From: Actinomycetaceae bacterium
GTDB lineage: Bacteria; Actinomycetota; Actinomycetes; Actinomycetales; Actinomycetaceae
Direction: 5' to 3'
DNA length: 64,000 bases
Assembly: GCA_030524055.1 (NCBI GenBank)
Contig: JAUNHH010000008.1
Span: 51,615-115,614 of the forward strand
Positions 55,256 to 63,706 of this stretch are shown one piece after another. Position 1 is the stretch's first letter. Every line of letters starts with the position of its first letter. Both the position numbers and the translations under genes were made by a program. The notes beneath the pieces were generated by a model, which was given only the letters and a program-made list of their open reading frames with translations, had not been told where the DNA came from and did not search any database.

Positions 55256-56272
55256 CTAGCGGGCCATGCCGCGTTTAATGGCGGCAGCGGCCCGCAGGCC
55301 CTTGTACAGAGTGTTCTTCACAGGAAGTTCCCACGCGCCGGGCACATCTGTGGGATGCGAAGCAAAACGCATCTTGTATTTGCCGACGCTAAAAAGTTCG
55401 GGAACACGTGGAGAATGTGCGCCCATCAAATCCAGGCCCTCAACTTTTTCTGTGCCCAACAATGCAGCGACCTTCCAGTCGAGCACAATAGGAGCCGCCA
55501 TCCGTCGGGCCGCTTCCGTTGAAGCGCCATATTCGCATTGGGCACGGCGATCATTGACGAGGACGAGGTCCCAACACAGGAGTTCCCCCTCTCCTGTCCG
55601 GGCGGTATAGACCCGGGCGTGGTCTTTCCCGAGAGAGCGCAACAGATTTTCGTAGGTGCGCATGGGGTGCGGGCTAAAGCCGTCACGCTTTGCCGTTTCA
55701 ACGAGGACCGCGTAGTACTCAGAGAAACTTGCCGCTGCCATTTCTGTTTCATCATGGATACTGCCACCGCAGGCATCCAGATTCTTCATGCCTTTACGTA
55801 CAGCCCGACGGCCATCATTATGCATGGTTTCAAGAATCTTGGCTTCATCTCCCTTGCAGGTGTCAATCACCACGGTGCGGTCATAGGTGATTGTCTGCAG
55901 GACGTCATAAATATCGGGGGCGGAATACCAGGCGTGCAGACGAATAAAGGCAACGGACCGGTCGTGGGCGCGCACATACTCTAAAAGATCACGCCGAAAT
56001 GCGGCTTCACGTTCTGGTGTGGCTTCTTTGAGCCACACTGGTCCCCACATTGCCCACAGGTAATTCACTGAACGGACTTTATGGCTATAAAGGGCAATAA
56101 CGGCGAGGCGTTTGCCATTTTCTAACCATTCAAAACGTCCCCACGCGGGATTACCACGCAGCGTTTCATATTCTTCCCACTGAGCACATTGTTCAACAGG
56201 TAAGGGAACAACGCCTGCTGCGGCAATACGCATTTCCTCGGCGGTAATCTTATTGAGCACAGTTTCCGTCAT
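55256..56272 (-). CDS. FemABX-family peptidoglycan aminoacyltransferase-like protein
   Basis: A 338-residue protein of the FemABX fold (two GNAT-like domains): RFEWLENGKRLAVIALYSHK (about 45), FIRLHAWYSAPDIYDV (about 108) and RRAVRKGMKNLD (about 155) are family features, as is YARTGEGELLCWDLVLV near 230. Such enzymes add amino acids from aminoacyl-tRNA to the peptidoglycan bridge. It follows the ATP-grasp gene after 30 bases, so the two probably build the bridge together. A repeat-like GACGAGGACGAGG lies at 55556. Confidence 0.85.
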   Translation of the reverse strand: MTETVLNKITAEEMRIAAAGVVPLPVEQCAQWEEYETLRGNPAWGRFEWLENGKRLAVIALYSHKVRSVNYLWAMWGPVWLKEATPEREAAFRRDLLEYVRAHDRSVAFIRLHAWYSAPDIYDVLQTITYDRTVVIDTCKGDEAKILETMHNDGRRAVRKGMKNLDACGGSIHDETEMAAASFSEYYAVLVETAKRDGFSPHPMRTYENLLRSLGKDHARVYTARTGEGELLCWDLVLVNDRRAQCEYGASTEAARRMAAPIVLDWKVAALLGTEKVEGLDLMGAHSPRVPELFSVGKYKMRFASHPTDVPGAWELPVKNTLYKGLRAAAAIKRGMAR

Positions 56273-56302
56273 GGGTACCTCTACTTAAATGCCAGCGTTT
56301 AC

Positions 56303-57550
56303 TCAGAATGAGCGATCCGTCGGTTCGGGATAATACCGACGGAACTTCCGAATGTGATTGAGCTTTTGTGCCCGAACAACAAGAGTCCGCATCAGGCTCC
56401 TGTCCGAAGGGTACAGCAAGGGATCATGGCGTCGCCCGGTTCTCATGAGGTTGTGGACACGCTCACGCAGGGATTCATCGCGGATATAGCGAAGAAGCAG
56501 TGAATCAGGAACCATGGAGTAGAGGATTTCCTCTTCCACAACAGCTGCGTCCAGTGGTTGCCCGTACACCAGATCTGACACCATATGGATCATGGGGTTA
56601 TGCCCGGCAGCTGTCATATACCAGTTATTTCGGCCAATCCGCGGGTTCACTTCAAAGAACACAGCCCGCCCGTCGCGCGGATCAATTTTGACGTCAAAGT
56701 TGGCAAAGCCACGGTAGCCGTGGGTAGTGAGGAGTTTGCTGGCATCGGCCCACAGCTGCGGGAAAGGCTCGGTGATCATGGCTACGGGGTTGCCAATCAT
56801 GGTGGGCGCGTGGTCTTCCAACAGCACCCGTGCTGAGCCGATCAAACTGACCTGGCCGCGCGAATCGACATAAGCAGTAATGGAACGCATTGCCGTGTTA
56901 TCACCAGGAATAAGTTCCTGGACGAGGAAACGGTCCCTAAATCCAGCCTGAATTAATGTCTGCCAAAGAGAGGTTAATTCCTCTGCACTTTCGATAAACC
57001 AGATTTTCCTCTTGCCCTCAAATTCCAGGCGGTCATAGGGCTCTCCGGCACTGGATTTGGCAACAATGGGGAATTCGAAGGGAATATGTGGTGCGGTCCA
57101 TTGAGGGGAATCCGCGCCAGTAAAGTCCACAATAACAGTTTGCGGGGTGGGAATACCTAAATCCGCACACGCTTGAGCAAATGCCGCTTTATCGGTCAGG
57201 CGATCAATGACCTCTGTTGAGGGGAACGGTAATGCATAGTATTGCGAGAGTTCTTCCCTGTGACGGGCAATCAAAACCGAATGCAGATCGTGATTGGCCA
57301 TCAGGACAAGGTCGTAATCGGGGTAGGCTGCGCCAATACCGAGAAGTTCGTGAATGACCTGTTCGTCAGTGGCCCCTTCAGGCAGGGGGTGGTGGTCAAA
57401 GAAGGTGGAGCGGGAAATCGCCGCAGTGGGGGCTGAGTTGACGCACAGGACGCGGCATCCATACGCCTGGTGGAAAGAACGCCCCATTCCATAGACACCG
57501 AAGTCACCTCCGAGGACAACTGGGAGCAGAGGCTTTCTTTCGGGACTCAT
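56303..57550 (-). CDS. ATP-grasp carboxylate-amine ligase (D-aspartate ligase-like)
   Basis: A 415-residue ATP-grasp protein. VVLGGDFGVYGMGRSFHQA begins it; DRLTDKAAFAQACADLGIPT (about 128) is the ATP-grasp linker, FPIVAKSSAGEPYDRLEF the lysine-bearing loop, FLVQELIPGDN a nucleotide-binding strand and FFEVNPRIGRNNWYM (about 320) the metal site. D-aspartate ligase (Asl) of gram-positives has this fold and joins D-aspartate to the bridge. The FemABX gene follows after 30 bases. AGGTGGT stands five bases before the ATG. Confidence 0.82.
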   Translation of the reverse strand: MSPERKPLLPVVLGGDFGVYGMGRSFHQAYGCRVLCVNSAPTAAISRSTFFDHHPLPEGATDEQVIHELLGIGAAYPDYDLVLMANHDLHSVLIARHREELSQYYALPFPSTEVIDRLTDKAAFAQACADLGIPTPQTVIVDFTGADSPQWTAPHIPFEFPIVAKSSAGEPYDRLEFEGKRKIWFIESAEELTSLWQTLIQAGFRDRFLVQELIPGDNTAMRSITAYVDSRGQVSLIGSARVLLEDHAPTMIGNPVAMITEPFPQLWADASKLLTTHGYRGFANFDVKIDPRDGRAVFFEVNPRIGRNNWYMTAAGHNPMIHMVSDLVYGQPLDAAVVEEEILYSMVPDSLLLRYIRDESLRERVHNLMRTGRRHDPLLYPSDRSLMRTLVVRAQKLNHIRKFRRYYPEPTDRSF

Positions 57551-57618
57551 TGGTCACCACCTATTCTTGCGGCCGGCTACACGTGGCCGGGGTTTCCGGC
57601 CTGAGTAGCCTACCGGAG

Positions 57619-57651
57619 CCCCGCCCTCGTTACTCATCTACGAGGGCGGGG
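57619..57651. terminator. Perfect terminator hairpin built from two exact ACGAGGGCGGGG copies
   Basis: CCCCGCCCTCGT (57619-57630) and ACGAGGGCGGGG (57640-57651) make a 12-bp perfect stem with a 9-base loop. It lies 24 bases beyond the rbsC stop on the minus strand and stands between that unit and the ATP-grasp gene. Confidence 0.9.
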
Positions 57652-57675
57652 ATCACACTTCAGGTAGGTCACCCC

Positions 57676-58665
57676 TTAAGAGGAACGGCCTAATGTGCGC
57701 AAACTATCCAAGGCGACGGCCAGGATAATGACGACGCCCTTAATAATGAGCTGGTGGAAGAACTGGACATTCATCAGCACCAAGCCATTACTGAGGACAC
57801 CAATAATCAATGCGCCCACAAGCGTTCCCAGGATTCGGCCGCGTCCACCAGCTAATGACGTCCCACCAAGGACGACAGCAGCAATAGCGTCGAGTTCATA
57901 TCCTTCGCCCGCTTTAGGCTGACCAGATGTCACACGTGCGGAGAAAATCAGTCCGGCCAGTGCTGTCAATGTGCCCGCAATGGTATAAACCCATAGCAAG
58001 GTCGCTTTGACATTAATACCGGCCAACCTGGCAGCCTCTGGATTACCTCCCACGGCATAGACATGGCGCCCAAATGCCGTTCTTTCCATAAGGAACCAGG
58101 TAATCGCATAGACGACCACCATCAAGACGACAGGATTAGGAATTGGCGTTCCTACGATGACGCCATTGCCCATTCCTCGATAGCTCAGATCAGAAGCGAC
58201 CAGTGGCAGACCATTGAGTAGTGAATAGGCAATACCACGCAAATAGGTCATTGACCCTAGGGTGACAATAAATGCTGGCAGAGCCAACCACGCAATAAAT
58301 GCGCCATTGACAAAACCTGCTAGTGCACCGGCCAAAAGACCGCCAAGAATAGCCACCGGAGCGGGCATTCCTGAGGTATGCAGAAGAACACCAACAACAC
58401 CGGCGACTGCCAGAATTGAACCCACTGATAAGTCAATACCAGCGGTGATAATAATCATGGTCATACCGGCAGCGAGAATGGCATTAATTGAGACTGCTCG
58501 CAGAACATTAATGGCATTGTCATAGCTAAGGAAATTATCGGCGAAGATCGCCATAAAGACCATGAGGATAAAGAGGACTGCCAGCATTCCGACTTTATCC
58601 CACCAATATCCTAGATTGGTATTGAATGAGCGGGTTTTTTCTTGGCCCGTTAAAGGAGTGCTCAC
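57676..58665 (-). CDS. Sugar ABC transporter permease (RbsC-like)
   Basis: A 329-residue permease with about ten membrane segments and the family motif AIAAVVLGGTSLAGGRGRILGT (quoted in pieces: IAAVVLGGTSLAGGRG, about 250). AGAGMTMIIITAGIDLSVGS appears near 60 as AAGMTMIIITAGIDLSVGS. It overlaps the ATPase stop by four bases. The carbohydrate is not known. Confidence 0.9.
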   Translation of the reverse strand: MSTPLTGQEKTRSFNTNLGYWWDKVGMLAVLFILMVFMAIFADNFLSYDNAINVLRAVSINAILAAGMTMIIITAGIDLSVGSILAVAGVVGVLLHTSGMPAPVAILGGLLAGALAGFVNGAFIAWLALPAFIVTLGSMTYLRGIAYSLLNGLPLVASDLSYRGMGNGVIVGTPIPNPVVLMVVVYAITWFLMERTAFGRHVYAVGGNPEAARLAGINVKATLLWVYTIAGTLTALAGLIFSARVTSGQPKAGEGYELDAIAAVVLGGTSLAGGRGRILGTLVGALIIGVLSNGLVLMNVQFFHQLIIKGVVIILAVALDSLRTLGRSS

Positions 58666-60203
58666 GAGGCTTGTCCTTTCTCCTGAGTCTCGTCGTCATA
58701 AACTCCAGTGGCATGAGCCATAACGAGTTCTTCTGTGGCTTCAGCGCCATCTATTTCGGCGACAATCTGTCCGCCGCGCATGACTAAAAGGCGATCGCTA
58801 ATGCCCAGGGCTTCAGGCAAGTCGGAGGAAATCACCAAAATAGCGGCACCGTCTTCTGCAGCGTCAAAAATGATTCTGTAGATTTCACTCTTGGCGCCAA
58901 TATCAACGCCGCGGGTGGGTTCATCGAGAATCATGAGTGAGGGATTTTCCAGCAGTAGCCTGGCAAGGACCAGCTTTTGCTGATTCCCTCCGGATAGAGA
59001 TCGTGCATGAGTCCATTGCGAAGCAGTGCGTACATGCAATTGCTCGAAACGCTCGCCAACGGTGTTTTTAATTCCTCGTTGATCGAGAACACCGAAATGC
59101 GCATGGTTATCAAGCGTGGATATTGCCGTATTGTCTCGGACACTCATTTCAAGGAAGAGCGCCTGATCCTTTCGAGATTCAGGCAGCATTCCCATGCCTT
59201 GGGCAATTCCTTCAGCAGGAGAACGCGGATTGACTGAGCGACCATCAATACGCACCTCTCCCCCACTTTTGCGATCTGCACCCATAATGAGTCGCCCAAC
59301 CTCAGTGCGTCCAGCGCCAATGAGTCCCACCATGGACACGATTTCACCAGCACGCACATGAAATGACACTGGGCCAATACCAGCACCATTCGTGAGGTCA
59401 GTAATCTCAGCACGAATATCGCCGTGGGTACGTTCTCCACGTGTATAGAGGTCTTCAACTTCGCGGCCCACCATCATGCGGACAATATCGCTCGGAGTAG
59501 CGTGATCCTCGTGGTCCGAATTCAATGTACGCGTGCCCACATATTTGCCATCACGCAAAACAGTGACTCGATCAGAAAGCTCCCATACCTCCTCCATTCG
59601 GTGGGAAATATAGATCAGACCCATTCCGTTCTTGCGCATTTCCCGAACCAGAGCAAAAAGACTCTCTGATTCGGATGCAGATAATGCGGCTGTTGGCTCA
59701 TCGAGAATAAGCACTTTGACGTCTTCTGCTACAGCGCGGGCAATCTCAACCATCTGCTGCATACCCACACTGAGGGAGCCAATTCGGGCACGTGGATTAA
59801 TCTGCGCACCCACACGTTCGAGTTTTTCCTTGGCCTCGCGAATAACGCGGGCGCGGTCTAAAACTCCAAATCGCGTGGGTTCGCGGCCAATAGCAAGATT
59901 TTCCGCGACAGTCATTTCTGGGAAGGTATTGAGTTCCTGGTGGATAATCCCAATGCCAGCTGCCATAGCGTCGCGTGGCGATCCTAGGTTGAGTGCCTTT
60001 CCGTCAATGAGCATCTCGCCGGAATCTTGGGGGTAGGAGCCGGAAATAATCTTCATCAGTGTCGATTTTCCGGCGCCGTTTTCCCCCATAAGTGCGTGGA
60101 CTTCGCCTGGGCGGAGGTCAAAGTCCACGCCACTGAGCGCTTGGGTCGCACCAAAGCGTTTACTGAGGCCCCGTACTTGGAGCAAGGGTTCTGTATCAGG
60201 CAT
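58662..60203 (-). CDS. Sugar ABC transporter ATP-binding protein (RbsA-like, two domains)
   Basis: A 513-residue ATPase with two nucleotide-binding domains in one chain. The first is complete: GENGAGKSTLMKIISG (about 39), SVGMQQMVEIARAV, LILDEPTAALS and a switch-region YISHRMEE. The second has the usual degenerate P-loop VGLIGAGRTEVGRLIMG (about 290), LSGGNQQKLVLARLL and LILDEPTRGVDIGAK. The start ATG is 31 bases after rbsB. Confidence 0.94.
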   Translation of the reverse strand: MPDTEPLLQVRGLSKRFGATQALSGVDFDLRPGEVHALMGENGAGKSTLMKIISGSYPQDSGEMLIDGKALNLGSPRDAMAAGIGIIHQELNTFPEMTVAENLAIGREPTRFGVLDRARVIREAKEKLERVGAQINPRARIGSLSVGMQQMVEIARAVAEDVKVLILDEPTAALSASESESLFALVREMRKNGMGLIYISHRMEEVWELSDRVTVLRDGKYVGTRTLNSDHEDHATPSDIVRMMVGREVEDLYTRGERTHGDIRAEITDLTNGAGIGPVSFHVRAGEIVSMVGLIGAGRTEVGRLIMGADRKSGGEVRIDGRSVNPRSPAEGIAQGMGMLPESRKDQALFLEMSVRDNTAISTLDNHAHFGVLDQRGIKNTVGERFEQLHVRTASQWTHARSLSGGNQQKLVLARLLLENPSLMILDEPTRGVDIGAKSEIYRIIFDAAEDGAAILVISSDLPEALGISDRLLVMRGGQIVAEIDGAEATEELVMAHATGVYDDETQEKGQAS

Positions 60204-60234
60204 ATGTCACCCCTTGAGTCAACAGATCTGGGGA

Positions 60235-61194
60235 TTACCAGCCCTTGTAGTCCTTGACAGTGTCACGGGTGACAATGCTGGGTTCCATCAGGGTGACGCG
60301 CTCGGCGGGTTCTTTACCTTCCACAATGCCCTTCCCAATTTCATAAGCCTTGACCACCATTTCTCCGGGATTTTGCGCGGAGGTGGCCCACAGGTTGGAG
60401 TTGGCATCCTTCATTGCGGTGACTGCCTCTGGGGCAGCATCAACACCGACGATGGTGATGCCTTTCAGTCCCGCCTGTTGGACAGCTTCATCAGCACCGA
60501 GCGCCTCGGGATCATTAATGGCGAAAATGCCTTTGACGTCCTTATTTGCAGTGAGCATATCGGTGGCAAGGTTCAGTCCACTGGCCCGGTCATTGCGGCC
60601 AGCTTGGCGGGCAACAACTTTAATCCCCGGATTTGCTTTGAGAACTTCGTCACACCCCTTTACGCGATCCTGTGGCGCACTGGTCGGAGTTCCCTCAATG
60701 ACCAGGATATTGCCTGATCCACCGATTTTTTCGACCAGAGCCTCACAGGCAAGCTTTCCAGCCATGACATTGTCAGTGGTCACCGCAGCTTTAGCACCAT
60801 CGGCATCAACATCAACAGCAATTACCGGAATACCCGCCTGTTGGGCGCGCTGCACTGCGGAGGCAATACCTTTCGAGTCCACAGCATTGAGCAAAATCAA
60901 ATCTGTGCCCTGCTGAATCATGGCGTCGATCTGGTCATTTTGCGTACCCAAATCGAGGCGCCCATCTTGGACATTGAGCTCAAAACCCTGCGTTTTTGCC
61001 TCTTCCTGCATTCGAGTTTGCATAGCAGCAAAGAAGGGATTGGAGACGTCTTGGAGCAGGAGGCCAACTTTTTCGACCTTGCCGTCCCCACCTCCAGCAG
61101 CGCTACTGGCTGCTTCATCTCCCGTTGTACAGGCAGACATCGCTACCATGGAAGCAACACCAATAACAGCGGCGAGCTTGTGAGCGAGTTTCAT
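60235..61194 (-). CDS. Sugar-binding lipoprotein (RbsB-like)
   Basis: A 319-residue substrate-binding protein: signal peptide MKLAHKLAAVIGVASMVAM with the lipobox MSAC (Cys about 21), then a spacer, then the periplasmic-binding fold starting KVGLLLQDVSNPFFAAM. DAMIQQGTDLILLNAVDSKG, IPVIAVDVDADGAKA and KGIFAINDPEALGADEA are family strands. AAGGAGA four bases before the ATG. It is first in the RbsBAC operon, divergent from lacI. Confidence 0.93.
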   Translation of the reverse strand: MKLAHKLAAVIGVASMVAMSACTTGDEAASSAAGGGDGKVEKVGLLLQDVSNPFFAAMQTRMQEEAKTQGFELNVQDGRLDLGTQNDQIDAMIQQGTDLILLNAVDSKGIASAVQRAQQAGIPVIAVDVDADGAKAAVTTDNVMAGKLACEALVEKIGGSGNILVIEGTPTSAPQDRVKGCDEVLKANPGIKVVARQAGRNDRASGLNLATDMLTANKDVKGIFAINDPEALGADEAVQQAGLKGITIVGVDAAPEAVTAMKDANSNLWATSAQNPGEMVVKAYEIGKGIVEGKEPAERVTLMEPSIVTRDTVKDYKGW

Positions 61195-61285
61195 AATCTC
61201 TCCTTATATGTAGAAGCCCTGGTCAATGACGACTTCGTCAAAAAGGGCTGCTCATCCTTGAGTTCGTAAAAGGGTAATTACAATT

Positions 61286-61297
61286 GACAACGTTGTC
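61286..61297. promoter_or_regulatory. LacI-type operator in the rbs/lacI divergent region
   Basis: GACAACGTTGTC is a 12-bp perfect palindrome with a central CG, the hallmark of LacI/GalR-family operators. It lies 92 bases before the rbsB ATG and 128 bases before the regulator's ATG. On the minus strand it falls between TGGACA and TACCCT spaced by 17 bases, a plausible promoter for rbsB. Confidence 0.7.
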
Positions 61298-61359
61298 CAG
61301 CGGAGTCCACGATGGGAGTGTTGCACCCCGCACAACATATCCAACGCAAAGGAGCCAGG

Positions 61360-61425
61360 ATGTTTGCACTATCTTTTTCGGCCACTCAACCTGCCGCCTA
61401 TCGCGACTTCCTGCGGAGTTGTTAA
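61360..61425 (+). CDS. Small leader ORF coupled to lacI (21 codons)
   Basis: ATG 61360 has a strong ribosome site (AAAGGAG, five bases before it) and encodes MFALSFSATQPAAYRDFLRSC, 21 residues, ending TAA at 61423-61425. The stop overlaps the lacI ATG (TAATG), the arrangement of a translationally coupled leader peptide. It could control regulator level. It is too short to judge homology. Confidence 0.5.
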   Translation: MFALSFSATQPAAYRDFLRSC

Positions 61426-62444
61426 TGAATGCGCCACGTCGGCCGACAATGGCCGAAGTTGCCGACCTGGCCGGAGTGTCATTAAAAACCGCGTCACGGG
61501 TCATTAATGGGTCGCAGGGAGTCAGCCCAAGTAAAACCAAGGCCGTTCGCCAAGCGGTAGAAAGTTTGGGATATCGCTCTAACCGCGGTGCAGCGACGCT
61601 GCGCTCTGGATCATCAACAATTGTTGGCCTCATTGTCCGAGATATGTCGAACCCTTTTTATTCTGGCCTTGCTGCCGGAGCAGCTGATAGTGCCCAGGAG
61701 CATGGTCTATTACTCATGACAGCGAGTTCAGAAGGTGATATTCATCGGCAAAGTCGCCTTATTGACACGATGATGGAATACCGTCCGCGGGCATTATTAA
61801 TTACCCCGGCACAAGGTGAGGACCCCGCCCTCGTTTATGAATCGGAAATGGGAACTCCCATTGTGGCACTTGACCAACCCCCCGATGGCATTACCTGCCC
61901 CTATGTCTCTTTTCCTAATACTGAGGCGACAAAGGAGGCAATGTCACAAGCCCTATCAACAGGAGCGCGCACATGCGGAATTCTTTTGGATGATGATTCC
62001 CTAAAGACAATGCCTGCACGTTTGCAGGGGGTCCTTTCCGCAATTCACGAGGCCGGGGCCCCTCCCCCACAAGATAAACATATTTTGCGTGCCCATACTC
62101 ACCGCGAAGCAGTGGCCAGCACAACCCATTTATGCACCATCGCCCCAGATGTGGAAATTATATTTTGCGGGAATAATGTTCTTCCTGAGGGAGCTATTAA
62201 TAGTGTTCTTCAGTGCGGCCTATCGCCCATAGTCGTAGCTTTTGACCCACTTCCTTTAGCACGCGAACTTCCCTTACGAATTATCACTATTACTCACGAC
62301 TCGACAATTATGGGGCAGTTGGGAATGCATGCCGCTTTAGGGGCAAATCCTCCCACTCATTCCCTGTGCCCAACCCAGATCTACCTCAATACGCGTATGC
62401 GCGCTTCGCACCCACACCTTACTGAGCAAAGGAGCCAGTCATGA
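61425..62444 (+). CDS. LacI-family transcriptional regulator
   Basis: A 339-residue repressor from ATG 61425. The N-terminal helix-turn-helix is MAEVADLAGVSLKTASRVIN (residues 8-27). Then the hinge, ATLRSGSSTIVGLIVRDMSN, and the periplasmic-binding-like sensor with IDTMMEYRPRALLITPAQG. GCGGAG lies six bases before the ATG. It is encoded with an AGE epimerase and divergent from the RbsABC importer, so it probably represses that operon in response to its sugar. An exact ACGAGGGCGGGG copy is read as PALVYES. Confidence 0.93.
   Translation: MNAPRRPTMAEVADLAGVSLKTASRVINGSQGVSPSKTKAVRQAVESLGYRSNRGAATLRSGSSTIVGLIVRDMSNPFYSGLAAGAADSAQEHGLLLMTASSEGDIHRQSRLIDTMMEYRPRALLITPAQGEDPALVYESEMGTPIVALDQPPDGITCPYVSFPNTEATKEAMSQALSTGARTCGILLDDDSLKTMPARLQGVLSAIHEAGAPPPQDKHILRAHTHREAVASTTHLCTIAPDVEIIFCGNNVLPEGAINSVLQCGLSPIVVAFDPLPLARELPLRIITITHDSTIMGQLGMHAALGANPPTHSLCPTQIYLNTRMRASHPHLTEQRSQS
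61823..61834 (-). repeat. Exact ACGAGGGCGGGG copy in lacI
   Basis: Read as DPALVYES. Its 19-base extension CCGCCCTCGTTTATGAATC (61825-61843) also occurs in serB at 49238-49256. Confidence 0.85.
62047..62058 (+). repeat. ACGAGGGCGGGG-family repeat, variant in lacI
   Basis: ACGAGGCCGGGG, G to C at position 7, read as HEAGA, 213 bases after the exact copy in the same gene. Confidence 0.6.
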
Positions 62445-63664
62445 CAACGCTTTATGATTACCAATCCCCACAACATGCGGATTTTCTTGAGACTCGGCGC
62501 CGCGGCCTTATTGATTTTTACACCCCTCATCTTCTCAGCGAGTCGGGCGGATGCTATTGGCTTGACAATAAAGGCATTCCAATGGGAGATCGCGGCTTTC
62601 AACTATGGCTCGGCGCGCGAATGTTACATTGCTATTGTTTAGAAGGTCTTCTCGGCGATATTCAAGCTGGAGATTATGCACAACGCATTGCCCTCTTTTA
62701 CGCTGACGGGCCTGGACGCGATAAAGAGCATGGTGGCTGGTTTGCCCAAGTTGGAGGAGATAAGCCCGATGATTCTAAGCAACTCTATGGGCAGGCGCAT
62801 ATGCTTCTTGCGGCTTCGTCGGCTGTGCATTTAGGGGTTGATGGGGCAAATGAGTTACTTGACGAGGCTCTGCGCGTGATTGATCGCTATTGGGATGAGA
62901 CCTACGGGCTCTGCCCGGAATCCTATGACCGCACTTTTAGCGATCTTGATCCCTATCGTGGGCAAAACGCAAATATGCATTTAACGGAAGCCTATTTAGC
63001 GGCTTTTGAAGCCACTGGGTCGGATCTTCTTTTAGAACGTGCGGTGCGAATAGCAAAGGGTATTGCCTCGCGTGCCGCAACGATGGAGGAGGGTTCCTGG
63101 CGTCTCCATGAGCATTTCACTACTGAGTGGCTGCCAGATCCGGAATATAACCGTGATAATCCTCGGCATCCTTTCCGTCCCTTTGGCTCTCAACCGGGGC
63201 ACTGGTTGGAGTGGGCGAAACTCCTTAGCCAGATCCACGCCAAGGGGATCAAAGAAAAGTGGCTTCTTCCTGCTGCGCAGCGGCTTTTTGAGGGCGCGTG
63301 GGCAGATGGATGGGGCCGTGATGGAGGCTTCTGCTACACCGTTGATTTTGATGGGCGCCCTGTAGTGGAAGAAAAATATTGGTGGGAGGTCACCGAGGCA
63401 ATCGGCGCGGCTCTTGGTCTTTTCCATGCCACGGGGGATGAGAGCTATCTGGAGTACTACCAGCGTGCCTGGCAGTGGTGCGACCACGTCCTCGTGGAGG
63501 AAACGGGCGCCTGGGTTCCAGAGGTAAGCGCGGGCAATGCGCCTTCGACTGGCACATGGCAGGGCCGTCCCGATATGTACCACGCCTACCAGGCCACGCT
63601 TTATGCTCACCTAGGACCGACGCAGGGGCTCGCTCAGTGGGCCCATGCTTCCCACCCCCACTAA
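62441..63664 (+). CDS. AGE-family epimerase/isomerase
   Basis: A 407-residue (alpha/alpha)6-barrel enzyme of the N-acylglucosamine 2-epimerase superfamily. GGCYWLDNKGIPMGDRGFQL (about 33-52), DDSKQLYGQAHMLLA (about 111), NANMHLTEAYLAAFEA (about 170) and FRPFGSQPGHWLEWAKLL (about 242) hold the barrel's histidine and acidic residues. YWWEVTEAIGAAL (about 310) ends the core. It resembles YihS-type aldose-ketose isomerases; mannose or a related sugar is likely. The ATG overlaps the lacI stop (ATGA), and AAAGGAG is nearby. Confidence 0.88.
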   Translation: MTTLYDYQSPQHADFLETRRRGLIDFYTPHLLSESGGCYWLDNKGIPMGDRGFQLWLGARMLHCYCLEGLLGDIQAGDYAQRIALFYADGPGRDKEHGGWFAQVGGDKPDDSKQLYGQAHMLLAASSAVHLGVDGANELLDEALRVIDRYWDETYGLCPESYDRTFSDLDPYRGQNANMHLTEAYLAAFEATGSDLLLERAVRIAKGIASRAATMEEGSWRLHEHFTTEWLPDPEYNRDNPRHPFRPFGSQPGHWLEWAKLLSQIHAKGIKEKWLLPAAQRLFEGAWADGWGRDGGFCYTVDFDGRPVVEEKYWWEVTEAIGAALGLFHATGDESYLEYYQRAWQWCDHVLVEETGAWVPEVSAGNAPSTGTWQGRPDMYHAYQATLYAHLGPTQGLAQWAHASHPH

Positions 63665-63706
63665 GCGGGATAAGCGCGCCGCGCCGCAATGACACCAAAC
63701 CTGCAG

